From NCBI GenBank assembly GCA_948567375.1, contig OX419760.1:52700001-52764000 (forward strand): a stretch of DNA of 64,000 bases, given 5' to 3'. The stretch comes from Lunularia cruciata (Eukaryota; Streptophyta; Marchantiopsida; Lunulariales; Lunulariaceae). The position numbers and the translations under genes were made by a program. Each line of letters starts with the position of its first letter. The stretch's first letter is position 1. The notes below the pieces were generated by a model, which did no database searches, was not told where the DNA came from, and saw only the letters and a list, made by a program, of their open reading frames with translations. Shown here piece by piece: positions 22,701 to 35,122 of the stretch.

Positions 22701-25349
22701 AATTTTCAAATTAAATTCACATGGAACTTGATCATGAAAACCAATAGATTAGAAATGAAATTCCAACCCATCACTCTCAATGTGTAATGATCACTCTCAA
22801 CCCTAAAAAAGCTAAAAATCTTCATAACTTTCTACTCCATTCTCCATCGTCTTCAATCTAGGTACCAATGGAACCGAAATTGAAAAACGAAGAGAATTGA
22901 CTATTCACTCGATTGCTACATGCTAGAGAACACTCAGGAATTATCAAATTTGTCTCACATCTCTCCCTCCCCTCTCCCGTCTCCACACTCTCTCCCGCAG
23001 CTCCCCCGCGCCCATCCAATTCGGAAATCGATTTATTAGAAGGAAATGAGGAATTGACAAAATCCATAAAGTGGTTTTCTCTCATCCATAACTCCTATAA
23101 ATTGAAACCTTGTCTCATGTATCATACATCCACTGACCAGAATAAAATTAGAAACCTAGAGGCAATTTTGACTTGAGCCAAACACAAACATCTTGTTTCA
23201 CATTGTTTCAACACCAGACCAAAGCATCGGAGAGCAGAACAGGAAGCTTGGAGAGAAATGCAATCCATGAGATCGGTTAGTAGTCCAGAAATATTGCCGT
23301 AACAGAATTGTGCGAACAACGAAAGTTTATGCACATTTTAAAAGGTCTAGTTTGTTTCTTTCAGCAACGTGGCACCTCCAGTAGCGATTGCACTCGAACC
23401 CAATGCGAAATTGATGATGAATCTCGTATTCTTCGGTTCCTGCGACGATCCACAATGTTGTTGGTGTAGCTCCATGTCATCGAGGAACAAGGAATCCAGG
23501 AATGACCCACCTCACCTTTCAACATTACTTTACTACAGAAAAGAGATCAAAGAAATTACCTCTCTTTTACGCATCATGGGCAAAAGTGAAGGCACCAAGG
23601 AAACAACAAACGAGACTTTTTCGTGCTTCTTATCTAGTATACCTGTTTTGTCTTATTCAGGTATAGTGGAAAGTAAAGAACGTTTCCCGGTCAACAAATC
23701 AGGGCCGAGCTAGCTGCCCGAGTCTCTCTTATGAAAATTTTATTGTAGAAATAATGGCGGAGTTGCTAATTTAGGACCAGGTGTAGAATGGATGGTCTAG
23801 TTCCTAATGCAACTGGAGGGTGAGAGGAGATACTGCTAGAGCAAGCCCGAGTTCGTGAATCATGTGTTAGGTGTTTTTGATCGAGAAAAGCAATAAAATA
23901 ATGAAGGAACTTACTCGAGGGTTTCACGGAACCAGGCCACAAAGAGGTGACAGATTGAGGATATAGCCGAGACCGTGAGCGTCATGACACGTTGCTCACT
24001 GCTAATGGCTGTGCGTCCAGTTTAAAGCAATCTCGGAGTCTGTCCAACACGTGGTCGCAGATGAGTAGTGGTAGAGTTTCAAGAGGGGTCCTCGGTAGGA
24101 GGGTCCGGAGGCACAGTGCTGGTTCCGCTCAAAAGTTGGAAGGCAGCAGATGGGTGCACATCATCCGCCCCCACGTGGCTGACAAAAGGGCAGCCAGGTG
24201 GCGTGTAATGGACCGTCTCCACTCTGCGGAACTCTTCAAATTTCAGCATAGACCTGACCCGCGATTCCGACATGATATGTGAACGGACTAGTCAGACCAT
24301 CAGAGCCCCAAAAATTAGCCACCTGGCATTTCAGACATTGCCACGCCGCTTTTCCTTTCACGTCGTGAGCCTGTAAAATTCTCCGGTACAAAACTTGCTA
24401 GTCATATCCCGGGTAAACTCGGGCCCAAAATCCTTTTGCTCTCTCACAGAAAGAAAGCATATTCTGGAGATGGTGAGGGCACAAGTTGATTAATCGTGAG
24501 CAGCAAAACCTTATTAGAGGATATGACAACAGTAAAGCAGGTCGTATAACGACAATCTAAATGGCGGATGTCACTGAAAAGAACTTCGGAAAGAGGTCAG
24601 TTCAAGGACTAGAAGACGCACAAAACCATGGATAACGAGATACATATCAACCTCCATATATGAGTGATAAGGAAGGTTGATGACGAGATTTAGCTGGTCG
24701 AAGATATTGAACACTAGTTCCCAAAACAGGCCTCGCAATAAAATTCCCTGGGCACGAAGTACCGAAGTTAAATACAACATATACACAGGAAAAATTGATA
24801 GAAACGAGGAGAAAGAATGAGGCCGCCAGGACCAGTGGGAGGAGGAAGGTTGTGTGCGAATCCTGTGGTGCCACGAAGCTCCTGCGCTATTGGCTCCGAA
24901 CTCAAAGCGCGGGCGAGTTGGACGGCAGGAAGTGATTTACTGACCTCGATATCTTTTCCGAAGCAGACAAGGCGTTGAAACGAAGAGATTTGATTCGGGC
25001 TGATTTCATTTCCTTTCCACGTGGGCCGGTGCGCAGTAGACGAAGAGCGAGAAGAGAGCGCGCACTGTGGGCTGATGCTATATGTTTGGGAGTTCAGGGA
25101 CGAAGGCGGAGCTCTCGAGCGTGACATGTAAGAGATCTGCACAATCCTGTTAAGCCGAAAGGGAGTAAAATCGAAGAAAAGCCAGCAGCGTTGCAAAATC
25201 GTTGCGCACCGGGAAGAGAGGAAGACGATGTTGAACTGAGGTTGAGAGAAACGTTGGTTTAGTGCACTCTCATTCCTTGGGTTGGACGCACGAGGAAGTG
25301 GGGAGCGAACGGACACAAGGAATACGGAACCAGCGAAGAGAAAGGAATC
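22701..25349. other. No gene recognised; upstream region of the FAD monooxygenase
   Basis: Contains no supported coding frame. A 196-codon frame on the minus strand (24768–25358) overlaps the start of the monooxygenase, has no domain and is judged to be chance. The last few hundred bases should include the monooxygenase promoter and 5' UTR. Confidence 0.4.
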
Positions 25350-25681
25350 ATGGAACACAGCAGTCCGCGCAGGAGGGGGGGCTGTGAGAAGTTACGGGTG
25401 ATAATCGTCGGTGGCAGTATAGCAGGACTCAGCTGCGCTCATGCGCTTTTAAAAACTAATTTGTGCAGAGTGATGGTTTTAGAAAAGGCTCGTACATTGA
25501 CGGGCTCTGGCTCTGGAGCTGGTCTTGGTATAGATGCCGCTGCGTGTGAGGCGCTAGAGGATTGGGGACTGCGAGACGACCTTTTCCTGAAATCTAAGCC
25601 TATGGATAGCGAAGAGGTTGAATTTCTTACCAGTTCTACATCTAAGCTTTGCAACACTGTCTCTTTTCTTGTTTCTTTGTG

Positions 25682-25780
<99 letters not shown>

Positions 25781-27873
25781 AGGCCAAAATTGATCTGAAA
25801 CTCTGTTCTGGATGGGGTCATTATCTAGGTGAGAAATCACTGAAGTTTAATTTCAGTTTTCAAATGATTACGAGCAGATATCTGCACGCCTTTTGTAAAG
25901 GGTATAGTCCATGGAAGTTCATTTCTCGTCGATGGATTTCTGTTGAGCATATAATTGATGTTCAGAGTCGGCATTTCAATTGCCTGGCTCATCAGGCGCA
26001 TCTTACTCTTCAGTTTAACTCCTGCGTTTAGGGTCTCGAAGGTGGCAAATCGTTTCCATAATTACCGGAGCACAGATTCATGAACTTCTCTATAAATAAT
26101 GTATTTGTAACGAAGGTATGATAATTGTGAAAGAGCAACAAATTGAAAGATTTGCGAGTAAGGTTGTAGCAAGGCGAATTCCGAGCTTTGGTTGGTCCTT
26201 TAATTGCTTGCCCCCTACCTCCCAATCTTCCCGCAGCTGTCGATCTCTGTGGCTCAAACTTGCATGTGAAATTGAACCCGTGTTCCCCTTTGCAAATCAT
26301 GTAGTTACTTCCAGAATTTTGCACAGTTTTCTGGCGCTAGGTGTAGAGCTTACCAGTGCCCATGCGTCTTGAAACGTTAATCGGCTGTTTTGAGGATCTC
26401 TCAACTGGTCGTTGTAATGTACTTACTATGAGACGCTTGCTACTTTGAGACTCTTCTTTATTGAGTATCTTTGGTATTGGGTCAGAACCGAGCTGTAGAC
26501 ACGGTGAGAAAGGTATTCGTGACGCTGTCAAGAGATGACGACTATCGACATCGAGCTGCACATTGGAGTGAGTTGCACCGCATATTATGTGAGTCTCTCC
26601 CACCCGGCATTGTTCACTTTGGGCACGAGGCCATCTCGTTTCAGGAAAGCGAGGACAGCCAAGGCTTAAAAGTGACAGTGGCGGAAGGAGGCGATACACA
26701 ACTCGTCAAGGAGGTTGAGGGTGATCTTCTAGTAGCCGCTGATGGGTCTATGTCGCGAATGAGGCAGTTCTATGTGCCAGATGATAAAAGACGGTACTGT
26801 ACAGTGCTTATCCTAAGTTACCAGAATCCCTAAAAAATAAGACACCGTGTTTTCATACGCTCGAGTGTGATGACGGCACTAAAAGGAAAAAAGTCTTCAA
26901 GAATCCCTGAATCTGAACCCTTCCTGATAATGCAGCACGAATGCTCTTGCTTGCTCTTTCCTTACTGCAATTATATTTGTTGATTATAGACAATTGTTTC
27001 TAGAAAGTGAGATGCGAGGTCCTGAATGCAAGAGTTTGACAGAGAGGTGGGTCTTCAGGTATGCGGGTTATTGTGCATGGCGAGGAGTGTTTGATTTCTC
27101 GAAAGAACCACAGATTGCCGAATCCATTCGAAAAATCTACCCTGATATAGGGTATTGCTTGTATTTCGACATAGCCCGAAGCACACACGCAGTGTTATAC
27201 GAACTGCCCGGAAAGAGACTGAATTGGCTCTGGTACGTCAACCAGCCAGAGCCATCTTTGAAGGTGAGAGCTTTCCAGAATATTCGAAATTAACTTCTTT
27301 CCTGATATGTTGACCTTACTGCCTGTAAATTGTTATGCACAGAAAACAAGGAGATTTAAGCTTAATTATTCCTTGCATGTGCAGGGATCCTCTGTCACTA
27401 TCCGACCGGATGAAGCAACAATTGCTTATATGCACGAGCAAGCAGATCGTACATGGGAACCAGCTCTTGCATCTTTAATGAAAGCGACCTCTCAACCTTT
27501 TATCAATGCCATTTACGATAAAGAACCTCTCAAGCAACTGGTCTTTAACAGAGTGGTGCTGGTTGGAGAAGCTGCTCACCCTACAACTCCGCATGGACTT
27601 CGAAGCACCAACATGTCTATACTAGATGCTCACGCCTTGGGCAAGTCAATCTCGAAATGGGGTTACAGTGACATCGATTCGGCACTAGTTGAGTTTCAAC
27701 AGAAGAGACTTTCTACTACCTCTCAACAAGTACTCTTTTCAAGGCACATAGGCCGTTTGAAACAGGGATTGTTGTTCGAGCCGAAGGGTTCATTTCCTTG
27801 GCCCACAGCAGACGATGGAATGGTAGACGGACTCTTACAACGAAATATGAACTATTTTCAGTGGAGATGTTAA
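25350..27873 (+). CDS. FAD-dependent monooxygenase, class A flavoprotein family
   Basis: Single-component flavin hydroxylase of the group that includes 2,6-dihydroxypyridine 3-monooxygenase-like proteins; the substrate is unknown. Model: exons 25350–25616, 26486–26793, 27059–27263 and 27385–27873, phases consistent, about 422 residues. Seen: N-terminal Rossmann motif VIIVGGSIAGLSCAHAL (residues 17–33) and VLEKA, RAAHWSELH, the DG motif LLVAADGSMSRMRQ (Asp175), YAGYCAWRGVFDF, LNWLWYVNQPEP, and VVLVGEAAHPTTPHGLRS (residues 316–333), followed by NMSILDAHALGK. In the last motif the usual GD is GE. The first intron has a weak donor (GTTGAA) and contains a 93-base CT microsatellite. No signal peptide is seen, so a cytosolic or organellar-associated place cannot be chosen. 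Confidence 0.88.
25685..25777. repeat. (CT)n microsatellite in intron 1
   Basis: A pure CT tract of 93 bases, about 46 units, starts 69 bases after the proposed 5' splice site of the monooxygenase intron 1. Confidence 0.97.
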
Positions 27874-30262
27874 GAGTGACCAGTCTTTGTTCCGATGTTC
27901 ATAGGTTTATTGGGAATTGAATTACTCTCTGAGTGTACATAAGGGTGGGTTTTGGTTTCTTGATGAGCACTGTATCCTCCCTATGAGGTTGTAAGCCATC
28001 ATCTTGCTGTATGTAATTTCCACCGGCGATTATTAAGAAACCTAGGAGGTCCTATACTTCGTTCATTGCTGTACCGTTTCCCTACAAGCATCCCAGATCA
28101 TCTTTCTTTTTGGTGCTTTGCAATGACGGTGGCTTTTGATCATAGTAGGAAATATTTGCAGAAGTGAAGCTTAACTCGTCGGACGTCTCGATCTGAGTTG
28201 CGTGGCGACGACCGTACATGTGGTGATGCGACAGCCAATGAGTACGTTATAGCGTTAGCAGCTCTGTAAATCTGATTCCATGAGCTCCCCAACTATTCGT
28301 CTTGCTTGTTATCCACAGCTTTAGAATCTAAGCGACTTCAGGACACAAGCGGATCATGCGCATGTGTCAGGAATGTGGATACTTACGTTCGACTTCAACC
28401 CAATATGAGCAGCAGTGGATACAGGAATGTGCTTTTCTTTCTTCTACAGCTTTTCTGCTGTAGACTAGTCATGACCTTCTTGAAAGCGTCTCGCAACAAC
28501 CCGCAGTTTCCAATGTTCTACAGTCCTGACTTCCTCCCAAACGATATTACCTGAATGCTGACCATATCCCATACCGCTCTACTTCAATGCTTGGGCCATA
28601 TGCAGTGGTAAATGATAATAATGTTGGCTCGGGAGTTGTGCTCCTTAGAAGTGCTCGGACGAGCACTACTGAGATATCAACAAAATGTGAGTTACCAGCG
28701 GTAGACACATCGTGAATATTTGTTTCGCATTCGCACTTCTGTCAGGAAGAGCCTCACAACTCTTGCCAGTTAGAGCCAACGTGTTGCTTATTGATGCTTT
28801 GTTATTGTTGCTGTTGTATTCATAGTAAAACATATCCATTGTGGTCTCCATCTTGTGATCTCAGGAAGGATTTACGCGCAGCGTTTCAAGCTACCAAAGC
28901 GATTATGGATTACAGAGTGTACATAGTCCTTACAAATTCTACACTATTGCAGGGCCTTCATCATGACCACCTGCGACCTTCAATGCAGTCCAACTTTGGA
29001 AAATGAAATAGAAGTGCAGCAGCAGATTCTACTTTTCCAATCGTGGGGAATTGTTCACCTGCTGAGACTGGTCTTCTTTAGACAGAAATGAATGCTCTGA
29101 ATTACCACCGCGTGACTTCTGTCGAGCGAGATGACAACTCTATTCAAGCTCATTTCGATACCCCAAAATATCTATCTATGAGGAATCACCTATCCGTCAA
29201 GCAAGGGTAGGAATGGAACCACTTTTGATCCAAGGGTTGTTTCACCCGAACACCTCAACATAGCAGAAGTGCCATGCCTGAGGTTGCCGTCTCCAGTAGA
29301 AGTCAAAAGCGTGATGGCACTTCCACTACCATAGCAATAAACTCGCTTTGCCGTACTCGACATTATGAACCAGTTGTCTAGTCAAGTAGCAGTACATGTA
29401 CCACGACTGATAGCGAGTGTGCGAACTACCAAGGATTAGAATTATCACCACCTGTAATGATCACTAGTAGAACTCTGATACAACTATAGATATACAAAAT
29501 GAGAGGGTATGCGAAGGCAATACAAGGCACTAACAAGTGCGGAAAGTTGTATTGTATTGCATTGCATTGCAGGTAGCAAATGGTCATGTAAATAGTAATA
29601 TAGATGCCTAAAAATCTCAATCTTGGGAGAGACAAAAATGTACTAAGAGAGCAAGTGTATAATGGTACTCTTTGCCCCTAGGCAATGGTAGTGGCCAATT
29701 TCACCAATGCACTTGCACATGGCAATGACTATACTTGGACAGGGTTCACCACCATCACATCATGCAAGGTGCAACAACCATCTGTGAAAGTGACAATATC
29801 CGCTCGTATCCAATGGATTGGTGATCATGGTAGATCCAACCATCGCTTAATCTGTACTTGGGCCCATACACCTTGGAAGAGTTGAGTGATTGTATCACTA
29901 ATGACATTATGGACTCTAGTGAACTCCCACCCTATTGCACATCATTAAAAATGTATATCATATGGGAAGCCACATGCACATTGGTGTGGTAGTCCTATGA
30001 GTGTTGGACCTGGGAGACCTAACCTCAATCGTAGTGCTATGGTAAACTCTTCAGAATTGATTAGGAAGTAATCAATCAAAGTGAAGCTTGGAGCCAAGCT
30101 CCAAAGCTTTTCCCTTGCAAGAGAGGATCTTAACTCTATCAAGTAGAGGTATATTAATGAAGATGTTAGTAAGGGTATGAGTGTGCATGTGTTCATTGAG
30201 ATCTACCTAAATCTTCCTAAAATCTAGAGATACAAAGTCTATAAACTCAAGGAGATACATGT
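27874..30262. other. 3' flank of the monooxygenase; no gene recognised
   Basis: Short frames only. None has a domain I recognise, including the 82-codon frame at 28306–28554. GC content falls toward 29.4 kb, where transposon-rich DNA begins. Confidence 0.4.
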
Positions 30263-30951
30263 TGTGAGCCGGCCTGTCTCTCACTCAAGATGAACCTCTG
30301 ATGTTTCTTATGGTAGCGCATCATGGACTAAGAAGACAAAGAACCTCAACTCCATCATACTCCTCCAAGGCTAACATTCCAGGACTCAAGCCATTGTTCA
30401 CTAGAGACTCAATGAGAGAGAGATAATTGTAAATGAAAGGATGATGAGTACCTCCTCACCCCTTGTTTATATATTTGTGAAATAGTTACGCACCAAAGTT
30501 ATTAATTACCGTAGTAACTCAAGTTACTATACTAAAAGTCAAATAAAGTCAAAAAGTAGAAAAAAATATCCATTCACATGGGCATATTCCTCTAAGCATA
30601 TGGTCTTATCTTGACCCAACCACTAAGTCAAGGATTCCTTCACATGGGCTATCTTTGAACTATAGAAGAATCCGAAAAAAAAGGTTTATGGGTCCAAGAG
30701 TTCTTAACTCTTTACTCAAAGCCAAACACTAAGAATAATACCAAGTCAACACACTAAAATCCAAAATAATGGTGCTCATCTTTTCCACTTCCTCTGAAGT
30801 AAGGTCTCCACTATCTTAGCTATGACTATTTTTAGCTAATCATGACTAATGTAGAATCATCATTTATCTCTACATAAATAGTATCTCTCAAATACTTGTA
30901 ATACCAAACTAAATATCACAATACCACACATATGTACAAATGTGTGTTATA
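30263..30951 (-). repeat. LTR of Athila/Ogre-like element, copy 2
   Basis: 689 bp, the same family and orientation as 1394–2084. No primer-binding site adjoins its lower end, so it is not a 5' LTR in its present state. Homologous retroelement DNA lies on its upper side from about 31480, so it is either a 3' LTR or a remnant. No clear target-site duplication (CATGT against GTGTG). Confidence 0.75.
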
Positions 30952-33039
30952 GTGTGCATTGGCCCTAGCAATAAGTCACATGCCAAACAAAGATATGATG
31001 TGAAAGTGCAAGTGTCTATCATAATAGGTCCCACAAACAAGGACACCCTTGTGTAAGGATGTGTCTACCAATGTGACAACCCGGCAAATATCACTTTTGC
31101 GGTAATCGGGTAAGTAAAGTTTGTTCCCGTAGAGATACGATTCAAAATTGGTCAAATACAAAGTCAAACAGTAACATGTAGTTCTTCTTGGTTGCGTCTT
31201 TAGTCTCTCAAGTAGAAACCACACCTAGAAGAGAGTATCAAGCTCATAATCTCGACAACTTGTCACAAATACACACACTCATAATCACAACATAGCAAAT
31301 TTTGTCCAAACAAATCTTGATTGTGATGATTCAGATTCTCCCGAAGATGGCACTTCATTGTGAAAATGACTTCACCTCAGAATTGTGTTCTACTCCTCCA
31401 CTGAAGGCACAACTTCATTGATCGATTTGCTTCACATCAACTTCACGCTGCACTCACAAATGCAAAATACTACCAACACTACAATTCCTCTCAGATCGGT
31501 CAAGGCATTGCTCCGATTGCACTTCACTCAAGATTATATACACAAAATGAAGATCAAGGCTGCAGAATCCAACATCCACAGACACATTGACTTGCACTTT
31601 GAAATTCTCCCAACACTTACAAACACAAACACAAAATTGATACTTGGAATCAAGCTCAAGCAACGAGCGCGGAAAATAGCACTTCACTTTATCTATCTTT
31701 AGAAATATGAAAACTGAACAACATCACACTGCGAATGCCACTCTTAAATAGTGAAGCAAATGACAATTCTAACAAAAATACTGTTCTACAACAACTCTTC
31801 TAACCTGCAGATCCAAATTGACAATGCAACCCTTCATATCTGCCTCTTCAAATCTCAAAACTGTTTCTACCCCAATCCGATGTCAACCTCCTCATCGGCT
31901 TTCAAACCCGATGATCTTCCTACCACTTCTCCTTCTTTGGGTATATCTACAACTACTAATTCCTTCACTCCTTCTACTACTACTTCACTAGAATCTACAA
32001 TTGAGGTCATAGGTAATCCATCTACTCCTTTATCTTCCAACCCATTCTTCTTTAATGTGTCAAATAACAAGTCCAAAGACACATGAATTCCTACTTCTGC
32101 AACATCGGACTTAACTATTATCGATTATTTTGCTAATTCTACTATATCCTCATCAAGAATTGTAATTGAAAGCATGGGTACACTATCTACGTTTCAATTT
32201 GTAACACACTTTTCTATAATCTCTCGTGTAACTGACCCAAAAACACTTATTGTCTGATCTTGCACTTTGGGTTTATTCAATATTGTTATTTCTCTTCTAA
32301 TTCTATAATATCTTTAATCGGAACTGAAATTGAAGTCATGGGTATCCTAACTATCTTCTTTCTCTATCTTAACTATTTTAGATGCTTCAAATATTTGACC
32401 CGAAGACTCCTACATCCAATGTTTGACTACCTTGGATTGAATCACATTTGTCTTGAGGCGAAGTCCTTAGACCCAAAGTCATGTAAACTTGAAGTCTAAA
32501 GTCCAAAGTCCAAAGACCTGAAGACACCAACCCGAGGATACTAAACTACTTTGTACATCTACTCTCAAATGCTTGTAACTTCTTCTACAGACCTTGAAAC
32601 TTTGCAATTTTGGTAGCAACAGAAAGCACTGAACGAGACGCTTCCAACAAAATATAGCATGCTTGATTTCAACTTGTGGTCATTGAGATATGGCCCCCCC
32701 CCCCCCCCCGTAGTATTCCTGACTTGTAATCTTCATTTTGATGCGAAGAAACCCTCCTTCGGCATTTGACCTCCTTCTTCTTCTTCCTCTGACACAAAGT
32801 AAACTTCTTTGGGTCTTGATCCAATACAAATACTTCTTCCTCTAACACAAAGTCTACTTCCTTGAGCTTGATCAAAACACAAGTTTCCACTCATTTCTTC
32901 TCCATTTGGTTTCAATTTGGTTTCAGCAAGACACTTCTTCTTCAAAACTTGTCCAAAATGAAAAATGTGGTTACCACAACCAATCAAAGAACAACTAGGG
33001 CCCATGCTTTGATATATGTTACTGGTGTTATGGCCTCTT
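30952..33039 (-). mobile_element. Repeated retroelement 3' internal region, copy A
   Basis: About 31480–32980 is similar to 45783–47215, and both lie on the same side of a copy of the same LTR. In minus orientation this is the region just before the 3' LTR. It carries short conserved minus-strand frames (for example at 31867–32082 and 32733–33005, acidic and lysine-rich) but no recognised domain. A run of 16 C (32694–32709) interrupts the similarity. 30952–31480 shows nothing clear. Confidence 0.5.
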
Positions 33040-34540
33040 GTTGAATAAGGCTACATCCACCCATGATTATGGGAAGAGCTATATGTTGCTTACACCACTC
33101 ATCTAGAGTTGTGGGAGTATGCATGGCTCCAAGAGAGTGGAGAAAGTATGGTGGATGGTCCTATCAAACATCCATAAGTGTGGCAATGATATCTAATAGG
33201 TGAGAAAATCCATGCCAAATATGAGGCCATAAGGGAGTTAATCTGTGAAAGAATGGAATAGGCTACCTAAGTATTCTCCTATCAGGGGAGAAGGTGAATA
33301 TGGATTGTGGCTTGGACTAAGGTATCTAAGATGAATGCATTGCAAAAATCCTCCTACTCTAGAGAAGAGCTCAAAACTCTCAAACCATCTACGGGGAACT
33401 AGAATCCTAGTGTAAAGTCAAAGATAGTGAGGATTGTGCATGGGCTCAAGCCTTGCAGTTATGAGTATGGACTCATAAACCTGAGGCCTCCAAGCTGAGT
33501 GTGAAAGCAAACATTGCTCAAATTTCATCCTACAAAGGGCCCACAATATGAATATCACTTGAGAGTGATGAGAAAAAACAAGAGGAAAATTTATTGCCAC
33601 TTGTAATGCCATGTAATGTGTTATGGCACATAGAGGCCCTCTAGGGGGTCTCCTTGTTGTGTGCCCTTATCAAATGTCAACTATATGATCTTTCAAATAG
33701 CAATATGGTGGCTAAAAACTAGAGGTGTCTCTATACCATAGAAAATACAACCAATGGGACCAAGGAGAGGATTTGATCCCCAATTGAATGAATAACATAG
33801 AACAATGTTGGACGAGAGATGGTATTGAAGGCATTAGAGACATCCACTTAGACCACCACCCAATGTGGATAGATGTTCAAGGATGCTCAAATGCCTACAA
33901 TAATTATCTCATATCTCCTCGGAGTAGCAATAGCAAACTAATGAGAAGACAACATTGAAGAGAAAGACTATTGCAACTATAAGCAAATAGTCCTAAACAC
34001 CATATGAAAAAACACATCTTCAATGACAATGAGGCATACCTTTAAGGTTTTCTTTGCAAGAGCTAGGAAACAAGAAGCACCAAAGAGAGGAGTAGCTTTA
34101 TGGGGCACATGACCTAAGGCTATGCATTGATAAAAAAGCAAATAGAAGAGGAAAACCTAAGTCTAGAGCAATTGGGGAAAGACAATCCCATAGGTGCTCA
34201 AACACTAGCCCAAATGGCCCACTTATTAAAAAACACAAAGAGTGGAGTAGAGCATAGTCAAAGCAAGACTTAGTAAGTTGTAATTCATCATTGGTTGGTA
34301 ATCATGGACTAACAAAAGGAGTTCCTCAATGGTGGGTAGATGTAGGATCTATAAGGCGGATAGAGTATCAAAGGAGAAGGGAGTTGGTCAAGAGGGTGAG
34401 AGCCCCAAGGTTGCCCATCTATATTGACTAACCTGACTTAACATCAAGGAGCAATGTAGGTGATGATGCTCTAGCGGTAAGGCATGAGACCGTGGAGACT
34501 CTACAATCTGCCTGATTGCAACATGGGCCTGATTGTGTAC
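33040..34540 (-). mobile_element. Diverged LINE relic
   Basis: On the minus strand, 33780–33960 reads FAIATPRRYE…HWVVV…VDVSNAFNTISR, matching the RT segment of the LINE at 19.3–22.6 kb (FGVATPGGCE…VDVENAFNSVSR). Further down, 33418–33612 aligns with the region around the RT catalytic motif. Stops and shifts are frequent, so this is an old copy of a related family. Outer limits are approximate. Confidence 0.65.
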
Positions 34541-34801
34541 TCTTCATAGAGGGCTGCCCAATCTCCTCCTACAAAAACCTATGAATTTGATATCTAGTCT
34601 CATGATGCCTTGAAGCACCTCCATGGGGTGGAAGGAGTAATTTCCAATGTGGGAAGAGTGCCAATAAAGTCCAAGTAGAGACATTTCTCCCTTGGTCATT
34701 TGTAAAAGACCAAGGAGAGAATTAGGAGAATAGAAAGTGAAGATCACATTGGGATTCTTGAATGTGGGAAACTCCAAATGTCTAGCATGAGCTTCAGCTT
34801 T

Positions 34802-34813
34802 GGTATTTATAGG
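34802..34813 (-). promoter_or_regulatory. TATA box of the left chromovirus LTR
   Basis: CCTATAAATACC on the minus strand, present in the same place in the right LTR. The heat-shock-element cluster begins about 20 bp upstream of it. Confidence 0.65.
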
Positions 34814-34832
34814 GAGCATACAAGGCTCTTGA

Positions 34833-35046
34833 GAAGCTTCTCAAGAAGCTTCCTTCTAGAAGCCACTTACTTGGCATGCAAGCTAAGCTAGTTGAAAGCT
34901 TCTAGAAGCTACCTACTTGGGGTGCAAGCTAAGCAAGCCGGGAAGCTTCCCAAGAAGCTTCCTCTTAGAAGTCATCACTTGGCATGCACATTACTCAATA
35001 CTTGGGAGTACCAAGTAGCTTCCTAAATATTTCTAGAATATTCTAG
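34833..35046 (-). promoter_or_regulatory. Heat-shock-element cluster in the left chromovirus LTR
   Basis: Paired GAAnnTTC or TTCnnGAA units occur at 34833–34840, 34845–34852, 34854–34861, 34900–34907, 34942–34949, 34954–34961 and 35031–35043. The last is a three-unit element inside CTAGAATATTCTAG (35033–35046), a full match to the classical CTnGAAnnTTCnAG consensus. Confidence 0.65.
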
Positions 35047-35122
35047 GCAAATAGGCCAAAATTGGCCTATTTGCTACTTCATAAGCCTTGACTAACTTGT
35101 CAATAAACTCCATATTGTTACA

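Larger units (their letters stand above)
34560..35122 (-). repeat. LTR of chromovirus, left copy
   Basis: On the minus strand it begins TGTAACAATATGGAG at 35122, directly after a purine-rich tract (GGTGGGAGAATA). It matches the right copy (61135–61560), including the TATA box and the clustered GAAGCTTC palindromes. The lower end is uncertain because the right copy is cut short there. Confidence 0.7.

Noticed and set aside
22913-23176. 87-codon plus-strand frame upstream of the LINE
   Set aside because: No domain, overlapped by frames on the other strand, and located in AT-rich DNA next to a transposon.
24768-25358. 196-codon open frame on the minus strand overlapping the monooxygenase start
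   Set aside because: No domain or signal, Ser/Pro/Arg-rich as expected for the reverse of a GC-richer promoter, and it overlaps the well-supported exon 1.
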